Assembly: GCA_019187225.1 (NCBI GenBank)
Contig: JABAQQ010000059.1
Coordinates: 1 to 64,000, forward strand
Direction of reading: 5' to 3'
Length of the DNA stretch: 64,000 bases
Source: Saprospiraceae bacterium
GTDB lineage: Bacteria > Bacteroidota > Bacteroidia > Chitinophagales > Saprospiraceae
Position 1 is the stretch's first letter; each line of letters begins with the position of its first letter. The translations under genes were made by a program, and so were the position numbers. The notes under the pieces were generated by a model. That model was not told the DNA's origin, ran no database searches, and was given only the letters and a program-made list of their open reading frames with translations. Below are positions 55,601 through 62,889 of the stretch, piece by piece.

Positions 55601-55969
55601 GACGGCACCTACTTTCAAAATACGGCCTCCATCATATTCGATTTCAATCCGCCGATCGTGACCAATGCCGTCCGGCACACGATCGGCAAACTCACGGTGC
55701 AGGTGGACGAAGCCCAGCCTTTTATGAATTTGTGGCGGGTTTGGGGCAATCCTCTCCGCGACGCGGCGACATTCCACACCGAGGAATTTGTCGCAGGTGA
55801 AAAACGGTTCGAGTTGTACGACGCAGCGGGCCGGATTGTTCGCTCTGCGCAGTTTTCAGGGCAAACGTTTGAATTTCAGCGCGATTCCTTGCCGGGAGGT
55901 TTGTATTATTTCAGGATCAGCGACGCGCGGGGGCGGGTGTTCGCAGGGAAGGTTGTGGTGGCGGATTAG
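52616..55969 (+). CDS. Large LRR-like surface protein with T9SS sorting domain
   Basis: A 1117-residue secreted protein with signal peptide MKTIFPLTSFIFLFCQNGHSQ. Residues ~45-540 consist of about twenty ~24-residue units of the form NNDALIDLTGLDQLSSVG, a receptor-L-domain or LRR-like solenoid. A beta region follows, then the DUF11/DUF7619-like stalk (SYDPNRKTSVPTGIGW, DFQNTGTDTAYRVLLRDLL, IIFDFNPPIVTNAVRHTIG). The last ~80 residues are a T9SS sorting domain (WGNPLRDAATF, FELYDAAGRIV to AGKVVVAD). It is probably a ligand-binding surface protein. Its stalk is closely related to that of the BNR protein at 20517. Confidence 0.87.
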   Translation: MKTIFPLTSFIFLFCQNGHSQNCLPDGITFTTQAQIDNFSVNYPGCTVIEGNVKISGADISNLNGLSVLTAARSILIEQNPALTDLIGLANLSYVEEDISILENASLTSLNGLEGLTSARIVYIGDNNALPDLDGLDNLVSTTWSFTVENNAALASLAGLQNFSVATGGGGFWIRNNPVLTSLTGLEQLDSVSRFYIEKNPQLTGLTDLNSLAYAGILSLRDNVSLTSLNGLANLSSVNYLSIHLNPLLTNLNGLEKINSLSGLTVFYNASLDNLSGLDNLIFVGGDCHIINNDSLISLSGLNKLSTVGSLSIENNDALIDLTGLDQLSSVGTAGAFSISGNDALTSLTGLENLEVSDSSLFITDHLVLQNLDGLKNLKKINGGLMIGNNDGLTSLSSLGNLHSLAWLEITGNAALSNLNGLEQLTFLNTLNVYNNASLTSLSGLSNLTTVDRNVDIIDNDALGSLDGLEKLTSVGAAFPGEGIFSLFDNATLTNLNGLQHLTTLANGSFFIHNNPLLSDCSIFIICNQLLDGMGLISISDNAPGCNTPSEIEALCSSSPVLVEIQLGNDSSCSSGIPVPDLQIHLQGDAQMTVKPTDAAGSASFSYLESVPFMLALPEVNDEHWSIAQFTQSLTASDGGDSFYVFLCLSPLTQCPELTVTLGLPSNFRGCLVQSDVQVSVQNTGTVLAEGVQLAVVMPPVFELLSSVPLFSGQNADTLFFEMGDLMPFEKATATLTVKTDCDTFLLGQTLCWESFSAMDNPCPNTLPAHSEIKLSAECVGDTIVRLSLQNIGDAPTQGWHAYKIIRNDAVLYNNTFNLDTQQSLSFDFPADGATWRMEATKFDDGTQTAVALENCGGLSPGYITAFWLDKGPLEYDFDCRQVIGSYDPNRKTSVPTGIGWQGLIATNQPLQYTIDFQNTGTDTAYRVLLRDLLPPYLDINTFRPGFSSHPCTWEIDGNRLEVLFSPIALPDSNVNEPASHGFFSFAIDQKPDLPDGTYFQNTASIIFDFNPPIVTNAVRHTIGKLTVQVDEAQPFMNLWRVWGNPLRDAATFHTEEFVAGEKRFELYDAAGRIVRSAQFSGQTFEFQRDSLPGGLYYFRISDARGRVFAGKVVVAD

Positions 55970-56190
55970 TGAAAGCGGATACTATACCTGCGAGAACACG
56001 CCATCAACCAGGAGCCACAAGGGTATACGCTTTACTTAACCTGTTCAATTGGGATGGCAATGCAGACACGGATGTTCTGTACGATCCTTGTTTGCAAGGA
56101 TCTTATTACAGGCAGGCCAACGACGGCAACGGACAGTTCGGCCCGCAACAGGAGTGGGATCGAGTTCGGGCAAACCCGTACCTTCGCCCC

Positions 56191-57543
56191 ATGAAAAGTC
56201 TCGTTTCCCTCTTCTTTTTTATCATTTCTGCAGGAACCCTACAATCCCAGTCACCCGCCGCAACGCGGCCGATGACGCTTGTCGAAAGCCTCGATATGGC
56301 GCTTGCCAACAGCCCCCAACTCAAAAAAGCGAAACTTGATCGGGAAGGTTTCGAACTGCGCCTGAAGGAAGCCCGCAGCGCCGCTTATCCGAGCATCAAC
56401 GCCACCGTCAACTACGAATACGCGCCCGTGCTACCCACGCAACTGTTGCCCGGCGAACTGTTTGGCATGGCAGAAGGTACCTTTATCCCGGCGCAGTTTG
56501 GCCGCCCCTGGCAAATGACCGGCGCAGCGACGGTGACGCAGCGCATTTACGACGAGTCGCTGTTTCGCGGTATACCGGCGATTACCGCCGGTCGTGCCGT
56601 GTCTGACCTTTTGGTAGCGCGCACGGAAGAAGAGATCCTGTTCAACACCGCAACCGTTTTTTACCAAACTTTTCAAACCGAACAGCTGCTGCGTGCCGTC
56701 AACGCCAATGCGGAAAAATTAGACGCCCTCCAGCGCATGGCCGAACTGCAGCTGGCCAATGACTACGCCATTCCGACCGACGTGAAACGCATCCGGGTGG
56801 CGCGCACCAACTTAGAGACCCAGCGGCAAAAACTGCTTACCAGCATCTCGGTATTGCACCAGATGTTGCAATATCTCTGTGGCGTGCCTTTCGAACAACC
56901 TTTGCAACTCACGGAAGACATGTCCAAAGCCGCCGCCGATTCGCTGCGCTGGTTGTCCTTTACCTTTGAGCCGGAAACGACGACCGAACACCAACTCATC
57001 CGGCGCAGCCTCGAACTCAACCGCATCCAGACCCGCAGCAAATGGGCCGAACGGCTGCCGAGCCTGAGCGCCTATGCCACCGGCATGTACCAGATCTGGC
57101 GCGACGACGCCAATGTGTTCAGTTCCAAAGGCATCTGGTACGGCGCTGCCGCTTTCGGCCTGAAAATTGACGTGCCGATATTCGACGGATTCAGCCGGAA
57201 CAGGAAAGTCAACGTGCTGGAACTGGAAGCGCAAAAATTAGAAGAAGACCGCCGGCAATTAGACGGCGCGAAAATGCTCGAATTCCGGCAGGCGCGGGAG
57301 GAACTGCAAAACGCCATTCGCGTGCTGCAATACCAATCCGACAACGTGGCGCTTGCCCGCGAGATCACGGACAAACTCTTGCTGCAATACAGGGAAGGCG
57401 TGGTGCCGCTCACCGATCTGCTCAACGCCCAGACGGCCATGTCGGAAGCCGAGACGAATTACTGGCAGCAGGTGTTCGGCTACAAATTAGCGGTGCTGAA
57501 GTTGCTGAAGGCGTCGGGAAAGTTGGAAGAGTTGAGAAAGTGA
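56191..57543 (+). CDS. TolC-family outer membrane efflux protein
   Basis: A 450-residue outer-membrane efflux channel component. The ATG at 56191 starts the signal peptide MKSLVSLFFFIISAGTLQSQ; the in-frame sequence back to 55969 has no protein features. Two OEP repeats are readable: MTLVESLDMALANSPQLKKA, then the long helical half-barrel, and the second copy around DVPIFDGFSRNRKVNVLELE to LLNAQTAMSEAETNYWQQV. No adaptor or pump gene accompanies it here. A TACCTTCG box ends 5 bases before the ATG, so a very short or absent leader is possible but unproven. Confidence 0.9.
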   Translation: MKSLVSLFFFIISAGTLQSQSPAATRPMTLVESLDMALANSPQLKKAKLDREGFELRLKEARSAAYPSINATVNYEYAPVLPTQLLPGELFGMAEGTFIPAQFGRPWQMTGAATVTQRIYDESLFRGIPAITAGRAVSDLLVARTEEEILFNTATVFYQTFQTEQLLRAVNANAEKLDALQRMAELQLANDYAIPTDVKRIRVARTNLETQRQKLLTSISVLHQMLQYLCGVPFEQPLQLTEDMSKAAADSLRWLSFTFEPETTTEHQLIRRSLELNRIQTRSKWAERLPSLSAYATGMYQIWRDDANVFSSKGIWYGAAAFGLKIDVPIFDGFSRNRKVNVLELEAQKLEEDRRQLDGAKMLEFRQAREELQNAIRVLQYQSDNVALAREITDKLLLQYREGVVPLTDLLNAQTAMSEAETNYWQQVFGYKLAVLKLLKASGKLEELRK

Positions 57544-57628
57544 TGAGTGGTGAGGCAACAACTTGGCGAAAAGCCTTTTTTTGTGCAAAAAATACTGACC
57601 AACAATTTGCCAGCTGGGTGTTCCATTT

Positions 57629-57997
57629 TTACAGGAGTGCCAAACCCTTCACTCTTGAAAAATGGCGAACCTTTAGCGTTTTGACAGGCAAATTATTGAC
57701 GAGGGCGGTTGCGGCGATGAAAATATCATTGTGCTCAATCGTCTGCCCTTGGGTTTTGAGATTTTGATAAATCTCTGCGGATTTTTCCGCCACTTCAGTT
57801 GTAAAAGGAAGCACAAGCAAGTCCTCGAAAAGCAATCTGAAATCGCGGCGCTTGATTGGGTCGGTTGCGGCCATGATTTCATAAACTGTCACGGCGGAAA
57901 CATAAAGCAGGGAGCCAACGGGCAGACGCCCCAATATCGTTGCAGTTTTGTCCGTCGAGCGGACGTACTCTATGAAAATTGAAGTGTCAACTACCAT
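57629..57997 (-). CDS. PIN-domain toxin (VapC-like)
   Basis: A 122-residue PIN-domain ribonuclease. The start MVVDTSIFIEYVRS at 57997 is preferred over the ATG at 58012 because VapC proteins begin with this strand. Acidic active-site residues are visible: Asp in VVDTSIFI, Glu in VYEIMAA, Asp in HNDIFIAATAL. VapC toxins cut specific RNAs, often initiator tRNA, when the antitoxin is lost. The start overlaps the antitoxin stop by 7 bases, typical of such pairs. It is the outermost gene of the conflict island. Confidence 0.88.
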   Translation of the reverse strand: MVVDTSIFIEYVRSTDKTATILGRLPVGSLLYVSAVTVYEIMAATDPIKRRDFRLLFEDLLVLPFTTEVAEKSAEIYQNLKTQGQTIEHNDIFIAATALVNNLPVKTLKVRHFSRVKGLALL

Positions 57998-58209
57998 TCT
58001 TTGACTTTCCAATTTTTGAACCCTTGTCTGATTTCATCAAAAACAGCCACATCTTCTTCCGACCAAACCGAGACCTCCAAGATTTTTTTACGATATTCCT
58101 CGTAATCAAACTTCTTTTCCTTCTTGGAAAGCAAAAATTCCAGATAGTCGAGCAACTGCTGCTTGCCTGCGGGGTCTAAAAGTTCAAATTTTGAAATCAA
58201 CTCTCCCAT
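57991..58209 (-). CDS. Antitoxin of the PIN-toxin pair (VapB-like)
   Basis: A 72-residue protein directly upstream of, and overlapping, the PIN toxin. The N-terminal part (LISKFELLDPAGKQQLLDYLEFLLSKK) resembles the DUF2281/AbrB-less antitoxins common in Bacteroidota, and the C-terminal tail (SVWSEEDVAVFDEIRQGFKNW) would wrap the toxin. It is assigned as antitoxin from size, order and overlap. Such antitoxins usually repress their own promoter, here expected between 58210 and 58300. Confidence 0.8.
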   Translation of the reverse strand: MGELISKFELLDPAGKQQLLDYLEFLLSKKEKKFDYEEYRKKILEVSVWSEEDVAVFDEIRQGFKNWKVKEW

Positions 58210-58301
58210 GACGTAAAAAATTTGAAGCCAAAATTACATCTGTTTTCTCAAAAACAAAAACGAAGGCACACTCTTTCTTATCTCTCATTACTCATCTCTC
58301 A

Positions 58302-60806
58302 TCACTCATTATTTTTCTCCTTCCCTATCTTCTTCAGGTCCTCCGGCTCGAGTTGGACGCCGGCTTCCCGGAGTTCGAGCAGGGTGTATTGGTAGGCCGA
58401 ATATCCTGGTTGGCCTTTATGCTCATTGTGGATAAACCACAATCTGGCAATGTTGGCTTCAACAGTAAGGGCATAATATCCGTTAGGGGAATAGGCTACA
58501 AATTTGACAGGCGAATTGTGGCTTGAAAAAGTACGTATTGCCTCACCTTTTAAATTCCATACTTTAGCCGTTTTATCCCTGCTGCCTGTCAAAACATACT
58601 TGCCATCGGGCGAAAAAGCAACCGATAATATTTCAGCGTTGTGACCTGTGAAGGTTAGAATTTCGCGACCAAGTGAGTTCCAGAGTTTAGCAGTACTATC
58701 CATGCTGCCTGTCAAGATGTACTTGCCGTCCGGGGAAAAAGCAACCGAAAGTACATCTGACTTATGTCCGATAAAAGTTTGAATTGCGGTACCTTGTAAG
58801 TTCCAGAGCTTGGCAGTCCTATCTTTGCTGCCTGTTAATAAATATCTGTCATCAAAAGAAAAAGCGGCTGTTGTTATTATTGACGAATGCCCTTTAAACG
58901 TTTGGATTGAATCGCCATTTATACCATATAGCATGGCAGAAGGGGTATAATATGTTAAATATTGGTTTCTATTGTTTGAGTAAACAGCTTTTATATTATT
59001 TAGTCTTACTTCTCCTTTTTGAGAAAATACCACGGTTTTAATAGCATAGTTCTGTTTCCCTTTAGGCCAACTATAACTTTCTATTTTTATGCCTTCAACA
59101 TTCCATTTTATTGCTTTGTCATCAAAACTTGTCAATAAAAACCTCCCATCTGGTGAAAAATCTGCGGACAAGATATCAGTGTCGTGAACCAGACGGCAGG
59201 AATAATATGCATACTTTTTATTTTCATAAGATTCTTCGCTTATTTTATAATTTGAAATGACTATAGGACTACTTTCGTGTTTTTCATTGTTGTATTCCGC
59301 TATCCTCAGGGCTAATGTCGGATCGTTTTCCTGGATAGATGTGAACAGGGCCGAATTTTGTGCCATGCGGGCAGATTTATTTATGGATTCAGAAAGCTTG
59401 TTTGCTTTAGTATATTGAGCAAATGACCATAAGGCTGCCACCATAGCCAGAACAGCCACAATAACTGCTGCGGCGAGTTTCCAGCGATCTTTGATTTTTT
59501 CCCTTCGGCGTTCCTCTTCCAATCGCAATTCTTTGAATTTGGCAATCGGCTTTACCAGTGTATCATGCGACAACTCGTAAGAGTAACCGCCCTGCAGGTT
59601 GGGTTCGCGGCGCAGCAGGTGATCGTTTTCGAGTTGTTGGAGAACCCTGTCGGGTACGCCGTACGTTTTGCGGATTTGGCCTTCGTAGAGGCTGAGGCGG
59701 CGGTTTTCTTCTTCCAGTATCAGCCCGTCTTCGATGAGGTGGCGGGCAGCTACCTGGTCTTTCGGGTCTCCGAGCCGTGCGATGCGTTCTCGGTAGTAGT
59801 TTTCGTAGAGCGCAGCAGGGTCTTGCACGTCGGCTTCGGTGATTTGGGTCGTCTGCTGTGCCAGCACTTTGTCTTCTATGCTTTCGCAGAGGATTTGCAA
59901 CTGGAAGGAAGCGATGGGCTTGGGCTGTCGGTCGCCGTCGGTCAGGGTCAGGGCGTGGATGATTTTGCGCAAAGCGCCGGGCGTGTAGGTGAAAGGTGGG
60001 GAAACAAAATCGCCCTCCTCAGCGGCGGGTAAAAGAATAGCGTCGCGGGCTTCGGATTTGCTGAGCGGCGGCAGTTCGTAGTTGATTTTCTGGATATTAG
60101 GGAGGTGTGTCTGCAATTGATTGAGAAGGACGAGCCTGTCAGAGCGGATGACGAGCAATACATGAGCTTTGTGCTGACGATGCAGACGGTTGTTTTCTTC
60201 CTCCGTCAGTGCGCCGCGATTTTGTTCAAGCGCGTGAACGTAACGCATGGGTACGAGTACATTGAAGAGTTCGGCAAGTTGTTGCCCGAATGCTTCATAT
60301 TGCGCTTCCTTATAGGTAAAGAGTTCTTCAAACTGATCAAAAACCAGGAGTATACGTCGCTCGCCGGCTTGAATGTCTTTCACTGTGGCCCATAGGGAGT
60401 TATCACCGGGCAGGAGTTTTTGCGTGAGTGAGTTTTTTTGCCCGGTATTTGAAATTTGAGTCTGGAAGGCTGCCCTTATCTGCCCGACGGCCTTTTCTAC
60501 CGGGGACATCTGCTCTGGCTGTTCCTTTTGGTACGCTTCGAATCGAATTTTAACCGGCAAAAACGCATCGGCTTCGTCCGTGTCCGTCCGGGCGGCTTCT
60601 GCTTCCAATTTGGGAACAATGCCCGCGTTGACAAGCGAACTTTTGCCGTCGCCCGATTTGCCATACAGCACGATGAGTCTTTCGAGCGAGATGCGGCGGT
60701 ACAATTCTTCGATAGCGGCTTGCCGACCGAAGAAAATGTCTTGTTGTATCTGCTCGAAAGGTTTAGCGCCGGGATAGCGGCGCCGGGTGCTGGTCGAGGC
60801 TGTCAT
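58302..60806 (-). CDS. STAND ATPase (nSTAND1-type) with transmembrane helix and WD40 propeller
   Basis: An 834-residue protein. It opens with the nSTAND1 signature YPGAKPFEQIQQDIFFGR, Walker A GKSGDGKS (residues 49-56) and Walker B LLVFDQFEEL (Asp157). A helical winged region follows, with a membrane helix at about 443-464 (LAAAVIVAVLAMVAALW). From residue ~540, WD40 repeats appear; four or five are near-identical (SVAFSPDGKYILTGSMD, TAKLWN). STAND proteins act as signal-gated ATPase switches in conflict and cell-death pathways, the repeats being the sensor. Its start overlaps the SIR2 stop as ATGA, so both products are made together. It has no visible effector or EAD of its own. Confidence 0.9.
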   Translation of the reverse strand: MTASTSTRRRYPGAKPFEQIQQDIFFGRQAAIEELYRRISLERLIVLYGKSGDGKSSLVNAGIVPKLEAEAARTDTDEADAFLPVKIRFEAYQKEQPEQMSPVEKAVGQIRAAFQTQISNTGQKNSLTQKLLPGDNSLWATVKDIQAGERRILLVFDQFEELFTYKEAQYEAFGQQLAELFNVLVPMRYVHALEQNRGALTEEENNRLHRQHKAHVLLVIRSDRLVLLNQLQTHLPNIQKINYELPPLSKSEARDAILLPAAEEGDFVSPPFTYTPGALRKIIHALTLTDGDRQPKPIASFQLQILCESIEDKVLAQQTTQITEADVQDPAALYENYYRERIARLGDPKDQVAARHLIEDGLILEEENRRLSLYEGQIRKTYGVPDRVLQQLENDHLLRREPNLQGGYSYELSHDTLVKPIAKFKELRLEEERRREKIKDRWKLAAAVIVAVLAMVAALWSFAQYTKANKLSESINKSARMAQNSALFTSIQENDPTLALRIAEYNNEKHESSPIVISNYKISEESYENKKYAYYSCRLVHDTDILSADFSPDGRFLLTSFDDKAIKWNVEGIKIESYSWPKGKQNYAIKTVVFSQKGEVRLNNIKAVYSNNRNQYLTYYTPSAMLYGINGDSIQTFKGHSSIITTAAFSFDDRYLLTGSKDRTAKLWNLQGTAIQTFIGHKSDVLSVAFSPDGKYILTGSMDSTAKLWNSLGREILTFTGHNAEILSVAFSPDGKYVLTGSRDKTAKVWNLKGEAIRTFSSHNSPVKFVAYSPNGYYALTVEANIARLWFIHNEHKGQPGYSAYQYTLLELREAGVQLEPEDLKKIGKEKNNE

Positions 60807-61897
60807 ATTGTCGGCAGTTTGCGGGCAGATTTCAGGATTTCATTCAGGCCGTTGACAATTTGGGCGTGTTCGGTTCTGGCATTACTGGGGTCAAGTGTAC
60901 CATTTAACACGCCTTTGTTGTATTTGCGGAAACGAGCCGACATGATAGCCAAATCGTCCGCAAGGTCGTCGCTCTCTTGTTCTTTCAAAAAGGCATCGAG
61001 CAGGGTGATGGCGTGTTCTAACTCGTCATGTTTCAATTGTTTTTCAATCAGTTCCATTGTTGAAAGCGAATCGTCCGTGCCTGTGCGGAGGATGTTTGCT
61101 GCCTCGCAGCGGCGGTAAAGTTCGGCGGCAAATTCGGCCACATTGCTGCGCCCAATCACGAATTCGATTTGAAAAAGTTCGTTGCAGAACTTCATCACGC
61201 CCTTCTTGAAACGGCTATCCTCTAAGGCATGACGGTGGGCGTTATTGTATGCTTGGATATTGAGAATCCGCAGGAACAGGTGGAAGTACCAACGGTCGAA
61301 AGGCACGCCGAGAAAGACAAAGTATTTAACGTCTTTCAGGATTTCGCGCAGTTCGCTTGGCAGTCCGTATTCGCCAAATATCGCCACGAAGTAATCGAAA
61401 AGGTTGTTGTAGGTCAGCACGAGTGTGTTGTCATCCTCGATGGTGCCGACGAGGTTGTAAATCAAGGGATGAGCCGCGTCTGGCTTTTCGATTTTTTTCT
61501 GCTGCGCCGAACGGTCGAAGTGCCGCAGTTGGGGTGTGTTGCTGTCGAATGCTTTGGCGATTTGCCCGTGCGGCGTGGTGTTGATGATGAGCGGAAAAGG
61601 TATGCGGGCGATATGCCGTAAAAATTCATCCGGCTCTTCTGTTGCATAAAAACCGCGCACTTTGGTGCAAAACGTCGTGCGGGCATGGTCGGCCATCGAG
61701 AGCAGGTCGTCGTCGTGCTGGCGTTTGAACAAACCTGCGTGGTTTTTATCCAGAAAGTTGTTGTATTGGTCTTTCAGCAATTGGCCGCCGGGCGTGAAAA
61801 ACGCGCCCTCACCCAGTATCAATGCGCACTCGCACCGAGGCGATTCGAGTTTTTCGAGCAGCACGTCCCATTCGAAGTCTTTGATTTGGCTTGCCAT
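60803..61897 (-). CDS. SIR2-like domain protein with C-terminal EAD11-like domain
   Basis: A 364-residue predicted effector. Residues ~20-210 read as a SIR2-like (SIR2_2) Rossmann domain: ALILGEGAF (GEGA in place of GAGS), LIINTTPHG, LIYNLVGTIEDDNTLVLTYN, and YFVFLGVPFDRW. The position that normally carries the HG of a catalytic His appears as VG (residues 150-151), so NADase activity is uncertain. Residues 278-360 fit Effector-Associated Domain 11 (LIEKQLKHDELEHAITLL, MSARFRKYNKGVLNGTL, IVNGLNEILKSA). The gene overlaps the STAND gene by 4 bases. The pair looks like an anti-phage or abortive system in which the ATPase senses and SIR2 acts; that is inference. Confidence 0.78.
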   Translation of the reverse strand: MASQIKDFEWDVLLEKLESPRCECALILGEGAFFTPGGQLLKDQYNNFLDKNHAGLFKRQHDDDLLSMADHARTTFCTKVRGFYATEEPDEFLRHIARIPFPLIINTTPHGQIAKAFDSNTPQLRHFDRSAQQKKIEKPDAAHPLIYNLVGTIEDDNTLVLTYNNLFDYFVAIFGEYGLPSELREILKDVKYFVFLGVPFDRWYFHLFLRILNIQAYNNAHRHALEDSRFKKGVMKFCNELFQIEFVIGRSNVAEFAAELYRRCEAANILRTGTDDSLSTMELIEKQLKHDELEHAITLLDAFLKEQESDDLADDLAIMSARFRKYNKGVLNGTLDPSNARTEHAQIVNGLNEILKSARKLPTI

Positions 61898-62011
61898 CCT
61901 TGAGGAAGGAGTTGAAAAGAAAAAGCGCGTGGTTACTTAAGTCTTCTAACCCAAATACTGGGATTTCGTTTTTCATGCACAACTGCTGCAATGAAAACGC
62001 GGTATTTTACG

Positions 62012-62245
62012 TCATCTATTCTGAACTACGATGTAATAAGGGAAGCATCGAATCTTGATTTTGCGAAATTTTGGACGCTGCCTTACCAGGGTTGACGTTT
62101 CAGGTCTTTCGCGCAAACCATCTAATCGCTTATAAAAACCTGCAACGAATTTTTCCAGAGCCTGTAGAGATTCACCCTTATACCAATCGAGAATATTTTC
62201 AAGGTCTCGAAGGGCGCATTTGCCGATGACGACTTTATACGCCAT
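62012..62245 (-). CDS. RelE/ParE-family toxin
   Basis: A 77-residue protein. The sequence MAYKVVIGKCALRDLENILDWY, a helical hairpin, and the closing strand KIRCFPYYIVVQ match RelE/ParE toxins, which either cleave ribosome-bound mRNA or block gyrase. Its start overlaps the end of the antitoxin gene by 11 bases. Which of the two activities applies cannot be told from the sequence. Confidence 0.85.
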   Translation of the reverse strand: MAYKVVIGKCALRDLENILDWYKGESLQALEKFVAGFYKRLDGLRERPETSTLVRQRPKFRKIKIRCFPYYIVVQNR

Positions 62246-62480
62246 ACTTGTGTTTAATCCAGTCTTTTAATTCATGTACCTCAATAACTGCCTCAGCACC
62301 AGTTTCGTAATCTTGCCACCGGCGGTCTAATTCCGCTAATTCTTCCTCCGTAAACTCAAGAGCATCCGCTTGTTTGGTGCGGACATATTTTTTTTTCAAA
62401 AAGGCAACAAAATCAGCCACCTGTTCCTGGCCTGCATCCGGAAGCGATTCAATTTCTTGCATCAGACGAGCACTATTCAT
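62235..62480 (-). CDS. Antitoxin of the RelE/ParE pair
   Basis: An 81-residue protein upstream of and overlapping the toxin by 11 bases. The N-terminal half (LMQEIESLPDAGQEQVADFVAFLKKKY) again resembles DUF2281-like antitoxins; the C-terminal part has the addiction-module ELDRRWQDYETG helix common in antitoxins paired with RelE/ParE (ACL/CHP02574-like). The assignment rests on order, overlap and size. It lies about 110 bases from tRNA-Leu. Confidence 0.82.
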   Translation of the reverse strand: MNSARLMQEIESLPDAGQEQVADFVAFLKKKYVRTKQADALEFTEEELAELDRRWQDYETGAEAVIEVHELKDWIKHKYGV

Positions 62481-62540
62481 AGCGTTAAAGTTTTAGATTT
62501 TTCACGGTAAAAATAATACTTGCCACAGAAATCCCGCAAC

Positions 62541-62577
62541 AAAAAAACCTCCGAAGCGCCGAAGCGCCCGGAGGTTC
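62541..62577 (-). terminator. Terminator of tRNA-Leu
   Basis: Read on the minus strand, AACCTCCG and CGGAGGTT pair as an 8-bp stem, extended internally by GCGCTTCGGCGC, and are followed by a T-tract. Confidence 0.8.
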
Positions 62578-62589
62578 TTTATTTTTTCG

Positions 62590-62673
62590 TGACCACGACT
62601 GGAGTCGAACCAGCACATCCGTAAGGACACCACCCCCTCAAAGTGGCGCGTCTACCAATTCCGCCACGTGGCC
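62590..62673 (-). tRNA. tRNA-Leu (anticodon GAG)
   Basis: An 84-nt class II tRNA. The acceptor arms GGCCACG and CGTGGTC pair with one G-T, the discriminator is A as required for leucine, and the D arm is GGCGGAATTGGTAGACGC. The anticodon stem CCACT/GGTGG holds loop TTGAGGG, giving GAG. A long variable arm and the GGTTCGACTCC T-arm are present. CCA is not encoded. It lies at the outer edge of the conflict island. Confidence 0.95.
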
Positions 62674-62786
62674 GTTGTAGAGTAATTGGGGTAATTAGGA
62701 GTAATTGGGGTAATTAGAAGGTAATTTTTAAAAGCGGGTGCAAAGATAAAGTCATTTGGCGGATTCGCCACTGTTGAAATAAAAAA

Positions 62787-62889
62787 ATGTTGATGGAGGT
62801 TTATGGGGTTGATGAAGTTTGAAAAAACGATGCGGATCATCAACATTTATCAACTTTCATCAACACAATCAACATTTATCAACCCTCTC
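62787..62889. repeat. Inverted GTTGATG/CATCAAC word arrays at the dnaJ 3' end
   Basis: The left array (62787-62822) of GTTGATG-type words faces a longer inverted array (62836-62889) of CATCAAC/TTATCAA words whose last bases include the dnaJ stop codon. Beyond it, 62680-62735 carries direct GTAATTGGG/GTAATTAG repeats. Confidence 0.65.

Larger units (their letters stand above)
57541..58311. repeat. GTGATGAG words flanking the VapBC pair
   Basis: TGATGAGTGGTGAG starts at the TolC stop (57541-57554). Its inverted relatives CTCATTACTCATCTCTCATCACTC lie at 58283-58311, overlapping the STAND gene stop. The toxin-antitoxin pair lies entirely between these arms. Confidence 0.5.

Noticed and set aside
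62652..62846. Small minus-strand frame between tRNA-Leu and dnaJ
   Set aside because: It translates the tRNA and GTAATTGGG repeats and has no protein features.
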